From: CADEFQ01 sp050249415
GTDB lineage: Bacteria; Pseudomonadota; Gammaproteobacteria; Steroidobacterales; Steroidobacteraceae
Assembly: GCA_050249415.1 (NCBI GenBank)
Contig: JBFWQO010000009.1
Coordinates: 124,001 to 188,000, forward strand
Direction of reading: 5' to 3'
Length of the DNA: 64,000 nucleotides
The notes below the pieces were generated by a model, which was not told where the DNA came from, did no database searches, and worked only from the letters and a program-made list of their open reading frames with translations. A program made the position numbers and the translations under genes. Shown here in pieces: positions 35,815 to 45,139 of the stretch; within the stretch, counting starts at the first letter, position 1; every line of letters begins with the position of its first letter.

Positions 35815-36296
35815 ACGGCGCGCAGCGTATCCGGGTGACGGTCAATGGGCAGACATACGAGCGGGATGTCGAGCCTCGCCTGACACTGATGGATTTCCTT
35901 CGTCACGAGTTGCGCCTGGGCGGCACCCACGTCGGCTGTGAGCACGGCATTTGCGGGGCCTGCAATGTCATGATCGACGGACAGGTCGCGCGCGCGTGCC
36001 TCACACTCGCAGTCCAGGCGGACGAGGCACAGGTCACGACCGTGGAGGGTCTGCGCGATCCCGCCACCGGAGCGCTGCACCCGATCCAGCAGGCCTTCAT
36101 CGATGCGCACGGCCTGCAGTGCGGGTTCTGCACGCCAGGGTTCCTGATGAGCACCTTCGAACTGCTGCGCGACAACCCGAATCCGGGCGACGACGAGATC
36201 CGGCATGCCCTGGGCGGCAACCTCTGCCGCTGCACGGGCTACCAGAGCATCCTCGCCGCGGTGCGCCTCGCAGTCGCACGACTGCAGTCGACTTGA
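35811..36296 (+). CDS. molybdenum hydroxylase [2Fe-2S] subunit (CoxS-like)
   Basis: This 161-aa electron-transfer subunit has two [2Fe-2S] domains. The plant-ferredoxin-type N-terminal cluster is bound by GCEHGICGACNV and a later Cys in ARACLT. The C-terminal helical domain has CGFCTPGF and NLCRCTGYQ. The GTG start at 35811 overlaps the upstream stop. A TonB receptor follows 25 bases after its stop, so uptake and hydroxylation of the same compound may be coupled. Confidence 0.95.
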   Translation: MNGAQRIRVTVNGQTYERDVEPRLTLMDFLRHELRLGGTHVGCEHGICGACNVMIDGQVARACLTLAVQADEAQVTTVEGLRDPATGALHPIQQAFIDAHGLQCGFCTPGFLMSTFELLRDNPNPGDDEIRHALGGNLCRCTGYQSILAAVRLAVARLQST

Positions 36297-36321
36297 TCCA
36301 CATCAACAGGGGGGAACCGAG

Positions 36322-38649
36322 ATGCCGACTATGACGCTATCCCGCACTGTGCAGCTGGGCCTCGCCGCCGTGGTTGCCTGCTCGATCTGCAGCTACGACG
36401 CGCTGGCACAGCAGCCGCAGGAAACAGAGGGCGCGATCCAGGAGGTGGTCATCACCGCGCAGAAGCGCGAGGAAACCCTCCAGGACACTCCGATCGCCAT
36501 CTCCGCCTTTACGGCCGACACGCTCGCCAATCGCGGCATCACCGACTTCGACGGCGTCGCCAAGGCGACTCCGAGCATCTCGTTCGCGCCCTATCCGAGT
36601 TCCTCCAACACCCTCATCCTGTTCATTCGCGGCCAGGGCGTCGCCGATTCCGGGCAGATCACGCTCGACAGCGCGGTCGGTCTCTACCAGGACGGCTTCT
36701 ACATTCCGCGTTCACAGATGGTCACGTTCGATCTCGCCGACATCGAACGGGTGGAAGTGCTGCGCGGCCCGCAGGGCACCCTCTACGGGCGCAACACCAC
36801 GGGAGGGGCGGTGAATCTCATCAGCAGGAAGCCGAGCGGCGAGTTCGGCTTCAGGCAGGAAGCGGGTTTCGGCAACAACGGGCGGCTGCGGAGCCTCACC
36901 GTACTCGACCTGCCGCAGTGGGGCGGACTGTCCGCCAAGTTCTCGTTCCTGAAGCGCCAGCAGGACGGCTATGTGAAGAACGCCGGGCCGAGCCACGATT
37001 TCGGCGAGGAAGAGCAGACCGCCGGCCGCGCGGCTTTGCGCTGGGACGCCGGCGGGCCGTTCACGGCCGACTATTTCTTCGAGCGCGGCGACCTCGACTC
37101 GACGCCGATTTTCTACACGAACCCCGCGCTCGTGGGGCTCGTCCCCGGCTACTCCGACAGCGGCCGGCCCGAGGACCACACCTACCGCCCCATCGACCTG
37201 CCGGAGAGCCAGGGCGAGTATGAAATGCACGGCCTCACGCTCGCATGGAACGTGAGCGATGCGCTCACGCTGAGATCACTCACCGGCTATCGCGACGTCG
37301 GCACACTCTATTACCAGGACTACGCCGACTCGTTCTTCGTCGGATTCCGGACGGATGACGACATCCGGTACCACGTCTTCTCCCAGGAGCTGCAGGCGAT
37401 CGGCAGCCTGCTCGGCGACCGTATCCACTATGTCGCGGGGCTTTATTACTCGAAAGAGGACGCCCGGCACTTCGAGACCGTGACCATCACCAACCTTTTT
37501 CCTCCGCCGCTGCTGATGACCAAGGACCGCAACGTGGTTGCGCAGTCCAGGTCGAAGGCGCTCTTTGCCCAGCTCACCTGGACTCCGCCCGTCCTCGACG
37601 ACCGTCTCGACCTCACGTTCGGCGCTCGCTATACGAAGGATGAGCGCCTGGCGACCCGCACATACCTGATCAGTTTCTTCGGCTTCCCGATCGGCCAGGA
37701 ACCCGCGCCCGGGCTCGTCAATTCGAACAACGTGGAATCGAGCCGCTTCAACCCGGCCTTCACGGCGAATCTCTCGTGGACCGAAGACGTGAGCACCTAC
37801 CTGCGTGTTGCCACCGGCTACAAGGCGGGCGGCTCGGCCGAAAGCACCGACATCGGCCAGTTCGGAATCACCTTCAAACCCGAAGATGTCACGAGCTATG
37901 AACTCGGGCTCAAGAGCTATCTCTTCAACCGCCATGTGCGACTGAACGCGGCGATCTTCGAGAGCAAATTCGAGGATATGCAGATGTTCTTCGTCGCGAG
38001 CCCGACCGACAACTCGGTCGTGCTCGGGTTGAATGCCGGCAAGGCATCCGTGCGCGGCCTCGAGCTCGAGACGCTGTGGCAACCGTTCGACACCCTGAGC
38101 TTCAACCTCGACTACACCTACATCGATGCGGAGAACGACGAAGTCATCGCGCGCGCCGGCACGCTGTTCGATCCGGCGGTGAATCCGGCTTCGCCCTATC
38201 AGGTCGGGGACAACATCAAGGATCTGTTCCGCGTATCCTACGTGGCGAAGAACAGCATCAGCGCCGGCGCCAGCTGGACCTTCCTGAAGACGGCGACGAG
38301 CGACTTCACTGCGATCGTCAACTACCGCTGGGACGATCGCGTGTACCTGACCGAACCCTCCGGCACGGACGTTCCCGGCGCGGACCTCTACTCGCGCCCT
38401 CCGGTCGGGCTGCTCGACGGGCGCCTCTCGTGGAAGACCCGATTTGCCAACGAGAGCCGCCTGCGCGTCGACCTCTGGGGCAAGAACCTGACCGATCGCG
38501 CGTGGCTCACGCATCGCATCGGTCTCGGCGGGCCTGTCGCGGTACAGGACCCGTTCACGGGCACCGTGACCCCGGCGGGGTTCACCTCGAGCGCCGACGC
38601 CTGGGCGGAGAGGCGCACCTATGGCGTGAATTTCATCTACGAATTCTGA
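36322..38649 (+). CDS. TonB-dependent receptor (paralog of 8122-10452)
   Basis: This 775-aa receptor starts at the ATG at 36322 after AGGGGGGAA. A signal peptide ending near YDALAQ is followed by a TonB-box-like IQEVVITAQKREE and a plug with VEVLRGPQGTLYGRNTTGG. The barrel ends in VNFIYEF. It shares whole-length, very high similarity with the receptor at 8122, including the same unusual segments and nearly the same length. It sits at the end of the molybdenum hydroxylase small-subunit operon. A GC-rich hairpin follows. Confidence 0.93.
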   Translation: MPTMTLSRTVQLGLAAVVACSICSYDALAQQPQETEGAIQEVVITAQKREETLQDTPIAISAFTADTLANRGITDFDGVAKATPSISFAPYPSSSNTLILFIRGQGVADSGQITLDSAVGLYQDGFYIPRSQMVTFDLADIERVEVLRGPQGTLYGRNTTGGAVNLISRKPSGEFGFRQEAGFGNNGRLRSLTVLDLPQWGGLSAKFSFLKRQQDGYVKNAGPSHDFGEEEQTAGRAALRWDAGGPFTADYFFERGDLDSTPIFYTNPALVGLVPGYSDSGRPEDHTYRPIDLPESQGEYEMHGLTLAWNVSDALTLRSLTGYRDVGTLYYQDYADSFFVGFRTDDDIRYHVFSQELQAIGSLLGDRIHYVAGLYYSKEDARHFETVTITNLFPPPLLMTKDRNVVAQSRSKALFAQLTWTPPVLDDRLDLTFGARYTKDERLATRTYLISFFGFPIGQEPAPGLVNSNNVESSRFNPAFTANLSWTEDVSTYLRVATGYKAGGSAESTDIGQFGITFKPEDVTSYELGLKSYLFNRHVRLNAAIFESKFEDMQMFFVASPTDNSVVLGLNAGKASVRGLELETLWQPFDTLSFNLDYTYIDAENDEVIARAGTLFDPAVNPASPYQVGDNIKDLFRVSYVAKNSISAGASWTFLKTATSDFTAIVNYRWDDRVYLTEPSGTDVPGADLYSRPPVGLLDGRLSWKTRFANESRLRVDLWGKNLTDRAWLTHRIGLGGPVAVQDPFTGTVTPAGFTSSADAWAERRTYGVNFIYEF

Positions 38650-38668
38650 AGCCGACGTCGACCATACC

Positions 38669-38698
38669 GGCGCGATCGCGTTCTTGCGCGGTCGCGCC
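38669..38698. terminator. hairpin between convergent genes
   Basis: A 12-bp stem (38669-38680 with 38687-38698, one G-T pair, 6-base loop) lies between the receptor stop and the convergent RidA gene. No T-run follows, so it may act as a transcription or RNA-stability hairpin for either strand. Confidence 0.5.
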
Positions 38699-38706
38699 GC
38701 CCGGGG

Positions 38707-39111
38707 TCAATCGAGCATCGCGATCGCCGAGATCTCGACCAGCATCTCCGGATAGGCGAGCCGCTCCACGCCGACCAGCGTGGCGGCATGGGGCGGAAAC
38801 GGCTGGCCGTCGAGCGCCTGGCTCATCGCGCTCGTGAAGCGCTCGAGCACTGCCGGCGTGAGCCCCACGACGTACAGGGTGCTCGAGACCACCTGATCGG
38901 GTGTCGCACCGAGCGCCCGCAGCGCCGTCGCGAGATTGCGAAACGCCTGCCGCGCCTGCGCGAAGTGATCACCCGGACCAATCAGGTTGAACTGCGCATC
39001 GAACGCACCCTGCCCGGCGATGAAAGCCAGGCGGCTTCCGGTGCCGACCACGACCTGGCTGAATCCTTCGGCCTTGAACAGGCCCGCCGGCTGCACGTGT
39101 TCGATGGTCAT
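38707..39111 (-). CDS. RidA/YjgF/UK114-family protein
   Basis: This 134-aa protein has the trimeric RidA fold, with FKAEGFSQVVVGTGSRLAFIAG at the start, ALRALGATPDQVVSSTLYVV in the middle and YPEMLVEISAIAML at the end. RidA proteins hydrolyse reactive enamine/imine intermediates, though many catabolic-cluster members have other roles. The start overlaps the stop of the MOSC gene by 4 bases. Confidence 0.85.
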   Translation of the reverse strand: MTIEHVQPAGLFKAEGFSQVVVGTGSRLAFIAGQGAFDAQFNLIGPGDHFAQARQAFRNLATALRALGATPDQVVSSTLYVVGLTPAVLERFTSAMSQALDGQPFPPHAATLVGVERLAYPEMLVEISAIAMLD

Positions 39112-39995
39112 GCGGCGTCTCCCCGGTCGCGCAGGCTCACGACATCGCCCTCGCGCACGCGCCCCGGCCGCACCACGCGCACGTTCACGCCGAGCTCGCG
39201 TTTCACGTGATCGACGATCGCCCGGGTCATGGATTTCTGTTCCTCGAGATCGAAGAGCGGCTGCATGCGCGAAGGCATCGTGCAGCGGATCGTGCGCGAT
39301 TCGATGCGCAGCACGGCCTCGCCCACTGCCAGGTTGCGGTCCATCCAGTCGAACTCGGTGAGCGCCGCGGCCTCCTCGTCGGGGCGCACCAGCAGGTTCG
39401 GGCGAAAACGCCGCACGTCGGTGTCGAGCCCGCTGCGCTCCGCGAGACAGCGCAGGCTGTTCGTGGTCAGCAGGTGCAGCGGATAGGCGTCGTAGTAGTA
39501 GCCCGGCGGTGTCGCGTATTCACCCAGCAACGTGATCAGGTCTTCCGGGATCGCTTCGTAGGATGGCATCGCTTCGCCCTCCTGCAGCGCAATCTCCGCT
39601 TTGACCTCCGCCTCGGTGATGCGCCCGGCACGCCGGTAGTGGTCGCGATCGGAGGCCGGCCGCCGCGCCATCAGCCGGGCGGTCCTGGCGAGCTGGCCGC
39701 CCAACCACGTGTCCATATGAGCGTCGTCGCTGCGACAGCTCGAGCCATCGGGCGACGCGAGCTCGACCGGTGCGACCTGCGCACCAAAATCGTCGGCGCC
39801 GGGCTCGCGCAGATAGCGCGCGCGCAATTTCAGCAGCGCGGGCCACTGCTTGGCGGTGCGGATCTGCTTGTCCTTCACCGCCCAATGGCGGTCGCCCGCA
39901 AGGCCGCCGATCGCGAGCAGGGCTTGCGGGATCCGCTCGCCGCCCAGACTCTTCACCGGGTAACGCCACAGCTCGACCACCTCGCCGAGGCGCAT
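39108..39995 (-). CDS. MOSC-domain protein
   Basis: This 295-aa protein has an N-terminal MOSC beta-barrel (VVELWRYPVKSLGGERIP) and the MOSC core (RFRPNLLVRPDEEAA, then RTIRCTMPSRM with the conserved Cys). MOSC proteins bind sulfur and the molybdenum cofactor and reduce N-hydroxylated or sulfoxide substrates. Proximity to a molybdenum hydroxylase locus is notable. Its start shares one base with the MFS gene stop (TGATG) and its stop overlaps the RidA start, so the three form one operon. Confidence 0.88.
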   Translation of the reverse strand: MRLGEVVELWRYPVKSLGGERIPQALLAIGGLAGDRHWAVKDKQIRTAKQWPALLKLRARYLREPGADDFGAQVAPVELASPDGSSCRSDDAHMDTWLGGQLARTARLMARRPASDRDHYRRAGRITEAEVKAEIALQEGEAMPSYEAIPEDLITLLGEYATPPGYYYDAYPLHLLTTNSLRCLAERSGLDTDVRRFRPNLLVRPDEEAAALTEFDWMDRNLAVGEAVLRIESRTIRCTMPSRMQPLFDLEEQKSMTRAIVDHVKRELGVNVRVVRPGRVREGDVVSLRDRGDAA

Positions 39996-41230
39996 CACCG
40001 GCCCTCCGTCACTGCAATGCCCGGAGCCTCCATCCGCAGCGGGAGCAATATGAAGAACGCGACCGCCGCCACGCCCGCCATCATGAGGAATGTGGCCGCG
40101 TAACTGCCCGTGCGATCGAACAGGTGGCCGCTCAGGGGCATGGCCAGCATCACCATGATGATGGCGATCGGCTGCATGCGGCCCATGACCCGACCGAAAA
40201 TGAACGGCCCGTACAGGCGCGCGAGCAACGCACCCCAGGCGGGCAGGAACGCGCCCGAGGCGAGCCCGATCATCGCGGCCGCCGTCAGCATGATCCATTG
40301 CTCATGGAACCGGACCAGCAGCGCTAGCGACACCGCGATGAGCGCCAGGGCGCCGAGCAGCGCCCATTTCAGGTCGATGCGATCCGCGAAAATGCTGAAG
40401 ATGAGTTTCCCGCTGATGCCCGCGACCGACACGGTCGAAATCAGGAAGGCGGCCTGCTTCGCCGCCACGCCGTGCCCGATCGCGTACGGCACGAGATTGG
40501 CGAGGATCACCGTGAAGGTCGCCATCAGCGCGCCCACGGCGAGCGCAATGCGCCAGAATGCGATGCTGGTCAGGAGATCGGGCAACTGCGTCGACCCTGC
40601 ACCCGCGGCCGCCGCGCGCGCGTGGTCGTCGGCCGAGCCGCCGTCGGGGTGCAGTCCGATATCCGACGGACGGTTCCTGACGATCAGCCAGATGGGCGGC
40701 AGCAGGACCACCAGCGCGATCGCCGCCAGCCAGAGGCAGGCAGACCGCCAGCCATAGGTGTCGACGAGGGACTGGACGATCAGCGGCATGAGCAGGCCCC
40801 CGAGCGACGTGCCGAGCGCCGTGATGCCGAGCGCGCGGCCGCGGTGCTGCGTGAACCAGCGGCTCACGAGGGTGTTGGTGCCGATCTGGCCGAGGAGCGT
40901 GGCGCCGACCGCCATGGGCAATCCGTAGGCGAGGACGAACTGCCACACATTGCGGGACAGGGCAATGACCACCATCGCGAGCGCGAGCGCGGCGGCACCG
41001 ACCGCAAACAACGTGCGGGCCGAGCGGCGGTCCATGAGCGATCCGGCGAAGGGCGAGATCAATACGGTGGTGAGTGAACCGGCCGTCAGGCCCCACATCA
41101 TGGCCATGCGGCTCGCGCCGAACTCGGTACCGACCGGCAGCACGAGCAGGCCATAGGAATAGCTGTTCATGCCATTGCTCAGCCCCATCGCGAGCATCGC
41201 CACCACCACGATCCGCCAGCCGTAGAACAT
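39995..41230 (-). CDS. MFS transporter (monocarboxylate/oxalate-formate type)
   Basis: This 411-aa transporter with about 12 hydrophobic segments starts FYGWRIVVVAMLAMGLSNGM. It contains SLMDRRSARTLFAVG and SRWFTQHRGRALGITALG, the loop motifs of the monocarboxylate/OFA-like MFS group. The ATG at 41230 is preceded in mRNA by CAGGAG. It is the first gene of the MFS-MOSC-RidA operon and reads divergently from the DUF3187 gene. It probably moves a carboxylate substrate or product across the inner membrane. Confidence 0.9.
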   Translation of the reverse strand: MFYGWRIVVVAMLAMGLSNGMNSYSYGLLVLPVGTEFGASRMAMMWGLTAGSLTTVLISPFAGSLMDRRSARTLFAVGAAALALAMVVIALSRNVWQFVLAYGLPMAVGATLLGQIGTNTLVSRWFTQHRGRALGITALGTSLGGLLMPLIVQSLVDTYGWRSACLWLAAIALVVLLPPIWLIVRNRPSDIGLHPDGGSADDHARAAAAGAGSTQLPDLLTSIAFWRIALAVGALMATFTVILANLVPYAIGHGVAAKQAAFLISTVSVAGISGKLIFSIFADRIDLKWALLGALALIAVSLALLVRFHEQWIMLTAAAMIGLASGAFLPAWGALLARLYGPFIFGRVMGRMQPIAIIMVMLAMPLSGHLFDRTGSYAATFLMMAGVAAVAFFILLPLRMEAPGIAVTEGR

Positions 41231-41333
41231 CGCGTCTCCTGTTTCGGGCTGCCTTGGCCCGGCAGACGGATAATGCCCTGCATCCGGCATCACGCCAAAC
41301 CGCAATATGATCTCGCATGGGAGAATCACTCGC

Positions 41334-42434
41334 ATGATCCGGACCGGGCTGTCGGTACTTGCGCTCCTCGCGGCGTCCGCGCTCGCGATGCCTGCGCACG
41401 CCGACGCACCCGATGAACGATTCTATGGCCCCCTTCGGGCGCGCGATCTCACGCCCTTCGGGTTCCTCCGGCTCGACATGCGCCCTGCCCACACGGTCTC
41501 GATCGAGCCGCGCACCTGGGCGGCCGAGGTGGAACTGGCGTACCAGAATACATGGGCCATGAGCCCGCAGGTCGAGCGCTACCTGACGGACCGTGAGGCC
41601 GCGGGGCGGCACGCACTCGGGCCGGCGGACCTGCAGGCGATTCGCGATCTGCCCGGCGAGAACTATCTCGTCGACCTCGAGTCCGCCGTGCTCGACGTGA
41701 CCATGCGCTACAAGTTCACGAGATACCTGTCGGGCTATGTCATTGCCAGCGCGGTGTCATACCAGGGAGGGTTCCTCGATGGACCGATCGAAGCCTTCCA
41801 CGAAGCATTCGGCTTCAGCAGCTTCGGCAGGCCGGCGGCGCGACGCAACGACGTGAACATACTCTTCGACCTGAAATCCGCGCAGGTCGCGTACTTCCAT
41901 GCACCGACGGGCGGCGGCCTGAGCGATCCGACCATCGGCGTGCGCCACACGGGGTCGTGGGCGCATGGCCGCTGGAAGTTCGGGCTGGAGGGCGCCATCA
42001 AGATCCCGATCGCCGGCAGGCGGCTGCTGCTCTCGACCGGGCGCACCGACTTTGGAATGCAGGCCTTCCTGCAGCGACGTGCGGGCGCACACGGCTTCAA
42101 TGCCAGCGCCGCCGCCGTCTACTTCGCCGGCGAGAGCGAACCCGTACCGCAGGCCTCGCAGGTCGTGCCGACCCTGATCGTCGGCTACGAGTACCGGATG
42201 ACCGAGCGCACGAACTTGAACCTCCAGGGCTACCTGAGCAAGAGCACGTTCACCCGGAAAACCACGGACCTCGCCGAATTGCGCAAGGCGAAGTACCAGG
42301 TGACCGTGGGGCTGCACCACCGGCGCGACGACCTGCTCTATTTCTTCGGGATCACCGAGAACCTGCAGAACGTCAACAATACGCCCGACCTCGGCCTGCA
42401 GCTGGGAGTCGCCCTGCTCCCCCATCCACGATGA
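41334..42434 (+). CDS. DUF3187-family outer-membrane protein
   Basis: This 366-aa protein has a signal peptide (LLAASALAMPAHA) and the DUF3187 opening RARDLTPFGFLRLDMRPAH. It has many amphipathic strands consistent with an outer-membrane barrel. The ATG at 41334 is preceded by GGGAGA. Its function is unknown, and a porin or solvent-type (FadL-like) uptake role would fit the context. The stop overlaps the beginning of the decayed ccdA-like sequence, which continues in the same frame. Confidence 0.82.
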   Translation: MIRTGLSVLALLAASALAMPAHADAPDERFYGPLRARDLTPFGFLRLDMRPAHTVSIEPRTWAAEVELAYQNTWAMSPQVERYLTDREAAGRHALGPADLQAIRDLPGENYLVDLESAVLDVTMRYKFTRYLSGYVIASAVSYQGGFLDGPIEAFHEAFGFSSFGRPAARRNDVNILFDLKSAQVAYFHAPTGGGLSDPTIGVRHTGSWAHGRWKFGLEGAIKIPIAGRRLLLSTGRTDFGMQAFLQRRAGAHGFNASAAAVYFAGESEPVPQASQVVPTLIVGYEYRMTERTNLNLQGYLSKSTFTRKTTDLAELRKAKYQVTVGLHHRRDDLLYFFGITENLQNVNNTPDLGLQLGVALLPHPR

Positions 42435-42677
42435 CTGTCGCAGATTCGATTCCGCCCGTGCCGCCCGGTTGCCATTTGTCACGCATGCGCAGCGCTGCTG
42501 CAGGCCGCGCGGGCACACGATATCAATCTCTCGGCCACGCTCGAAGCCGCTGTCGCCGCCCAGCTGCGCGGGCTACGCCGGGCCGAATGGCTGAAGAAAA
42601 ACGCGGGCGCCATCGACGCCTGCAACGAGGACATCGCCGCGAACGGCACCTTCAGCGTCGGCCTGCGCAGCTTCTGA
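42435..42677 (+). pseudogene. ccdA: CcdA-like antitoxin remnant lacking a standard start
   Basis: The frame encodes a typical CcdA C-terminus: ALLQAARAHDINLSATLEAA, then WLKKNAGAIDACNEDIAANG and GTFSVGLRSF. Upstream, back to the DUF3187 stop, the frame has no ATG, GTG or TTG. The N-terminal DNA-binding ribbon (normally like PVNLSINADLL) is unrecognisable (PVAICHACAALL). It may start at CTG 42435, but decay is more likely. The toxin-neutralising C-terminal half is intact by eye. Confidence 0.75.
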
Positions 42678-42994
42678 CGGCGCAGTTCGACTTGCACCGC
42701 AATCGCGACGCGGCCAGCAAGTCCCGCTTTCCCCTCCTGCTCGACATCCAGTCCGACCTGCTGGACCCGCTGGCGACGCGCGTGGTGATCCCGCTGACGC
42801 CGGTCGCGACTGCGCGAGCCCGCAGGATCGACACGCTGACGCCGGCCCTTCGCGTCGACGGCAACGACTATCTCCTGATGACACCGCTGCTCGCCGGCGT
42901 GGCCGCACGCGAGCTCGGCCCGGTCGCCGGCAATCCCGGTGCCGGCCGTGGCACGATCATCGCGGCACTGGATCTGCTGATCGCCGGAATCCGA
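42674..42994 (+). pseudogene. ccdB: CcdB-like toxin remnant without normal start or stop
   Basis: The protein QFDLHRNRDAASKSRFPLLL and DIQSDLLDPLATRVVIPLTP aligns with the CcdB gyrase-poison family, followed by YLLMTPLLAGVAARELG and AALDLLIAGI. Where an ATG overlapping the ccdA stop is expected, the codon is CTG (CTGA overlap at 42674). The natural end after GI (42991) reads CGA where TGA is expected, so the frame runs on to 43123, into the next gene. CcdB toxicity depends on the exact C-terminal residues, so the extended product is probably inactive (inference). Confidence 0.8.
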
Positions 42995-43064
42995 CGATCG
43001 CTGTTGCCACTGCGCGCTCATCCGGGCATTCACCCGCGTCCCGCCAAGCTGCTACATTGTCGCG

Positions 43065-44471
43065 GTGGCGAAAACCCTCATCGACAAGCTCTGGGACGAG
43101 CACCTGGTCGCCGACCTGGGTGACGACAGCAGCCTCCTCTACATCGACCGCATCTTCCTGCACGAACGCACCGGCAGCGTCGCGCTCGAGGAGCTCGCGG
43201 CGGCAGGTCGCCGTGTGCGCAATCCCGAGCAGGTGTTCTGCACGATGGATCACATCGTCGACACCTTTCCGGGGCGCGGCGACATCACGCGCGTGCCGGG
43301 CGGCACCGAGTTCATCACCCGGACACGCGCCGCAGCGCGTGCGGCCGGCATCACGCTTTTCGACATCGACCACGACAATCAGGGCATCGTCCACGTGGTG
43401 TCGCCCGAGCAGGGCATCGCCCTGCCCGGCGTCAGCCTGGTCTGCCCCGACAGCCACACGTGCACGCTGGGCGGCCTCGGCGCACTCGCCTGGGGGATCG
43501 GCTCGACGGAGGCCGGGCACGCGCTCGCCACCAAGACGCTGGTGGTGCGCAAACCGCGCAACATGCGCATCCGCTTCGATGGGCGGCTCGCGCCAGGCGT
43601 GACTGCCAAGGACATGATCCTCGCGCTGATTGGCGCCCACACTGCCGGGGGTGGCGTCGGCTACGCGATCGAATTCGCGGGTGAGGCGGTGCGCTCGTTG
43701 CCGGTGGAGGCACGCCTCACACTATGCAACATGGGCGTCGAGTTCGGCGCGTGGACAGTCATCATCCCTCCGGATGAAACGACGTTCGAGTATGTCCGCG
43801 GCCGTCCCTATGCTCCGAAGGGCGGGACATTCGAACAGGCCGTCGCCCACTGGCGCACGCTGCGCAGCGATGATGGGGCCCGCTTCGACAAGGAAATCAC
43901 GCTGGACTGCGCCGGCCTCGCGCCACAGGTCACCTGGGGCACCAGCCCGCAGCACGAAACCGGCATCGACGGTGCGGTGCCGGACCCGGCCCGGCAAACC
44001 GATGCCAACCGCCGCAAATCCATGGAACGGGCATTGGAGTACATGGGCCTGCAGCCCGGTACGCGCCTGCAGGGCCTCCCGATCCAGGCTGCGTTTATCG
44101 GTTCCTGCACCAACAGCCGTCTCTCGGACCTGCGCGCAGCGGCCGCCATCCTCGAGGGCCGCAAGGTGGCGAGTGGCGTGCGCGCCATCTGCGTGCCTGG
44201 CTCGACGCAGGTCAAGCGGGCAGCCGAGAATGAAGGCATCGACCACATATTCCGGGAGGCCGGTTTCGAGTGGCGTGAATCCGGTTGCTCGATGTGCTTT
44301 TACGCCGGAGGCGAGAGCTTCGGGTTCGAGGAGCGCGTCGTGTCGAGCACCAACCGCAACTTCGAGAACCGTCAGGGTCCACGCACCCGCACCCATCTCG
44401 CGAGCCCGGCCACCGTGGCTGCTTCGGCCATCGCCGGACATCTCGCGGATGTCCGCCCACTGGCGCGCTGA
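43065..44471 (+). CDS. leuC: 3-isopropylmalate dehydratase-family large subunit
   Basis: This 468-aa aconitase-superfamily protein has the three [4Fe-4S] ligands Cys348 (GSCTNSR), Cys408 and Cys411 (GCSMC), matching the LeuC spacing. It also has CPDSHTCTLGG and GVGYAIEFAGEAVRSL. The start is GTG at 43065 inside the tail of the ccdB read-through frame. No leuA or leuB is adjacent. With a CoA transferase and an HMG-CoA-lyase-like gene beside it, it may instead hydrate a branched dicarboxylate such as citraconate or dimethylmaleate (inference). Leucine biosynthesis remains possible. Confidence 0.88.
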   Translation: MAKTLIDKLWDEHLVADLGDDSSLLYIDRIFLHERTGSVALEELAAAGRRVRNPEQVFCTMDHIVDTFPGRGDITRVPGGTEFITRTRAAARAAGITLFDIDHDNQGIVHVVSPEQGIALPGVSLVCPDSHTCTLGGLGALAWGIGSTEAGHALATKTLVVRKPRNMRIRFDGRLAPGVTAKDMILALIGAHTAGGGVGYAIEFAGEAVRSLPVEARLTLCNMGVEFGAWTVIIPPDETTFEYVRGRPYAPKGGTFEQAVAHWRTLRSDDGARFDKEITLDCAGLAPQVTWGTSPQHETGIDGAVPDPARQTDANRRKSMERALEYMGLQPGTRLQGLPIQAAFIGSCTNSRLSDLRAAAAILEGRKVASGVRAICVPGSTQVKRAAENEGIDHIFREAGFEWRESGCSMCFYAGGESFGFEERVVSSTNRNFENRQGPRTRTHLASPATVAASAIAGHLADVRPLAR

Positions 44472-44490
44472 GTACTGCGAGCCCGACAGC

Positions 44491-45111
44491 ATGGAGAAAT
44501 TCACCCGCATCACCGCCGTCGCCGCACCCCTGCTGCGGATCAACATCGACACCGACGCCATCATCCCGAGCCGCGAGATGAAGACCGTGGGCAAGACCGG
44601 CCTTGCGGCAGGGCTGTTCGCCAACTGGCGCTACGAGGCGCCCGGCAGCCGCGAGGAGGTTCCCGACTTCGTGCTGAACCGCGAGCCCTACCGGCACGCG
44701 CGCATCTTGCTCGCCGGCGCGAACTTCGGTTGTGGCTCGTCACGTGAACACGCGGTCTGGGCGCTGCGCGAGTGGGGCATCCGCGCGATCATCGCGCCGG
44801 GCTTTGGCGCCATCTTTGCCGGCAACTGCGTGCGCAACGGCATCCTGCCGGTGGTACTCGACAATGCCGTGGTGGAAGATCTGGCGCGACAGGTGGAGGC
44901 CGATGCCGCGAGCCGGCCGCTGACGGTGGATCTGGTCGATTGCACGGTCACGGCACCGGACGGCAGGCGCCATGCATTCGCGATCAACCCCACGGACCGC
45001 GAGATGCTGCTCGAGGGCCTCGACGGCATCGCACTCACGCTGAAGCGCGAAGCCGAAATCCTCGCCTTCCAGGTCAATGACCGCCTGCGGCGGCCCTGGA
45101 TCTACCTGTAG
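44491..45111 (+). CDS. leuD: 3-isopropylmalate dehydratase-family small subunit
   Basis: This 206-aa swivel-domain subunit contains INIDTDAIIPSREMK, LAGANFGCGSSREHAVWAL and FGAIFAGNCVRNGILPV, all standard LeuD motifs for substrate binding. It starts 19 bases after the large-subunit stop, so the two are co-transcribed and form the dehydratase. Full length for the family. Confidence 0.9.
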   Translation: MEKFTRITAVAAPLLRINIDTDAIIPSREMKTVGKTGLAAGLFANWRYEAPGSREEVPDFVLNREPYRHARILLAGANFGCGSSREHAVWALREWGIRAIIAPGFGAIFAGNCVRNGILPVVLDNAVVEDLARQVEADAASRPLTVDLVDCTVTAPDGRRHAFAINPTDREMLLEGLDGIALTLKREAEILAFQVNDRLRRPWIYL

Positions 45112-45139
45112 ATCGCGCCATGCGCCCGCAAGCGGCTTC

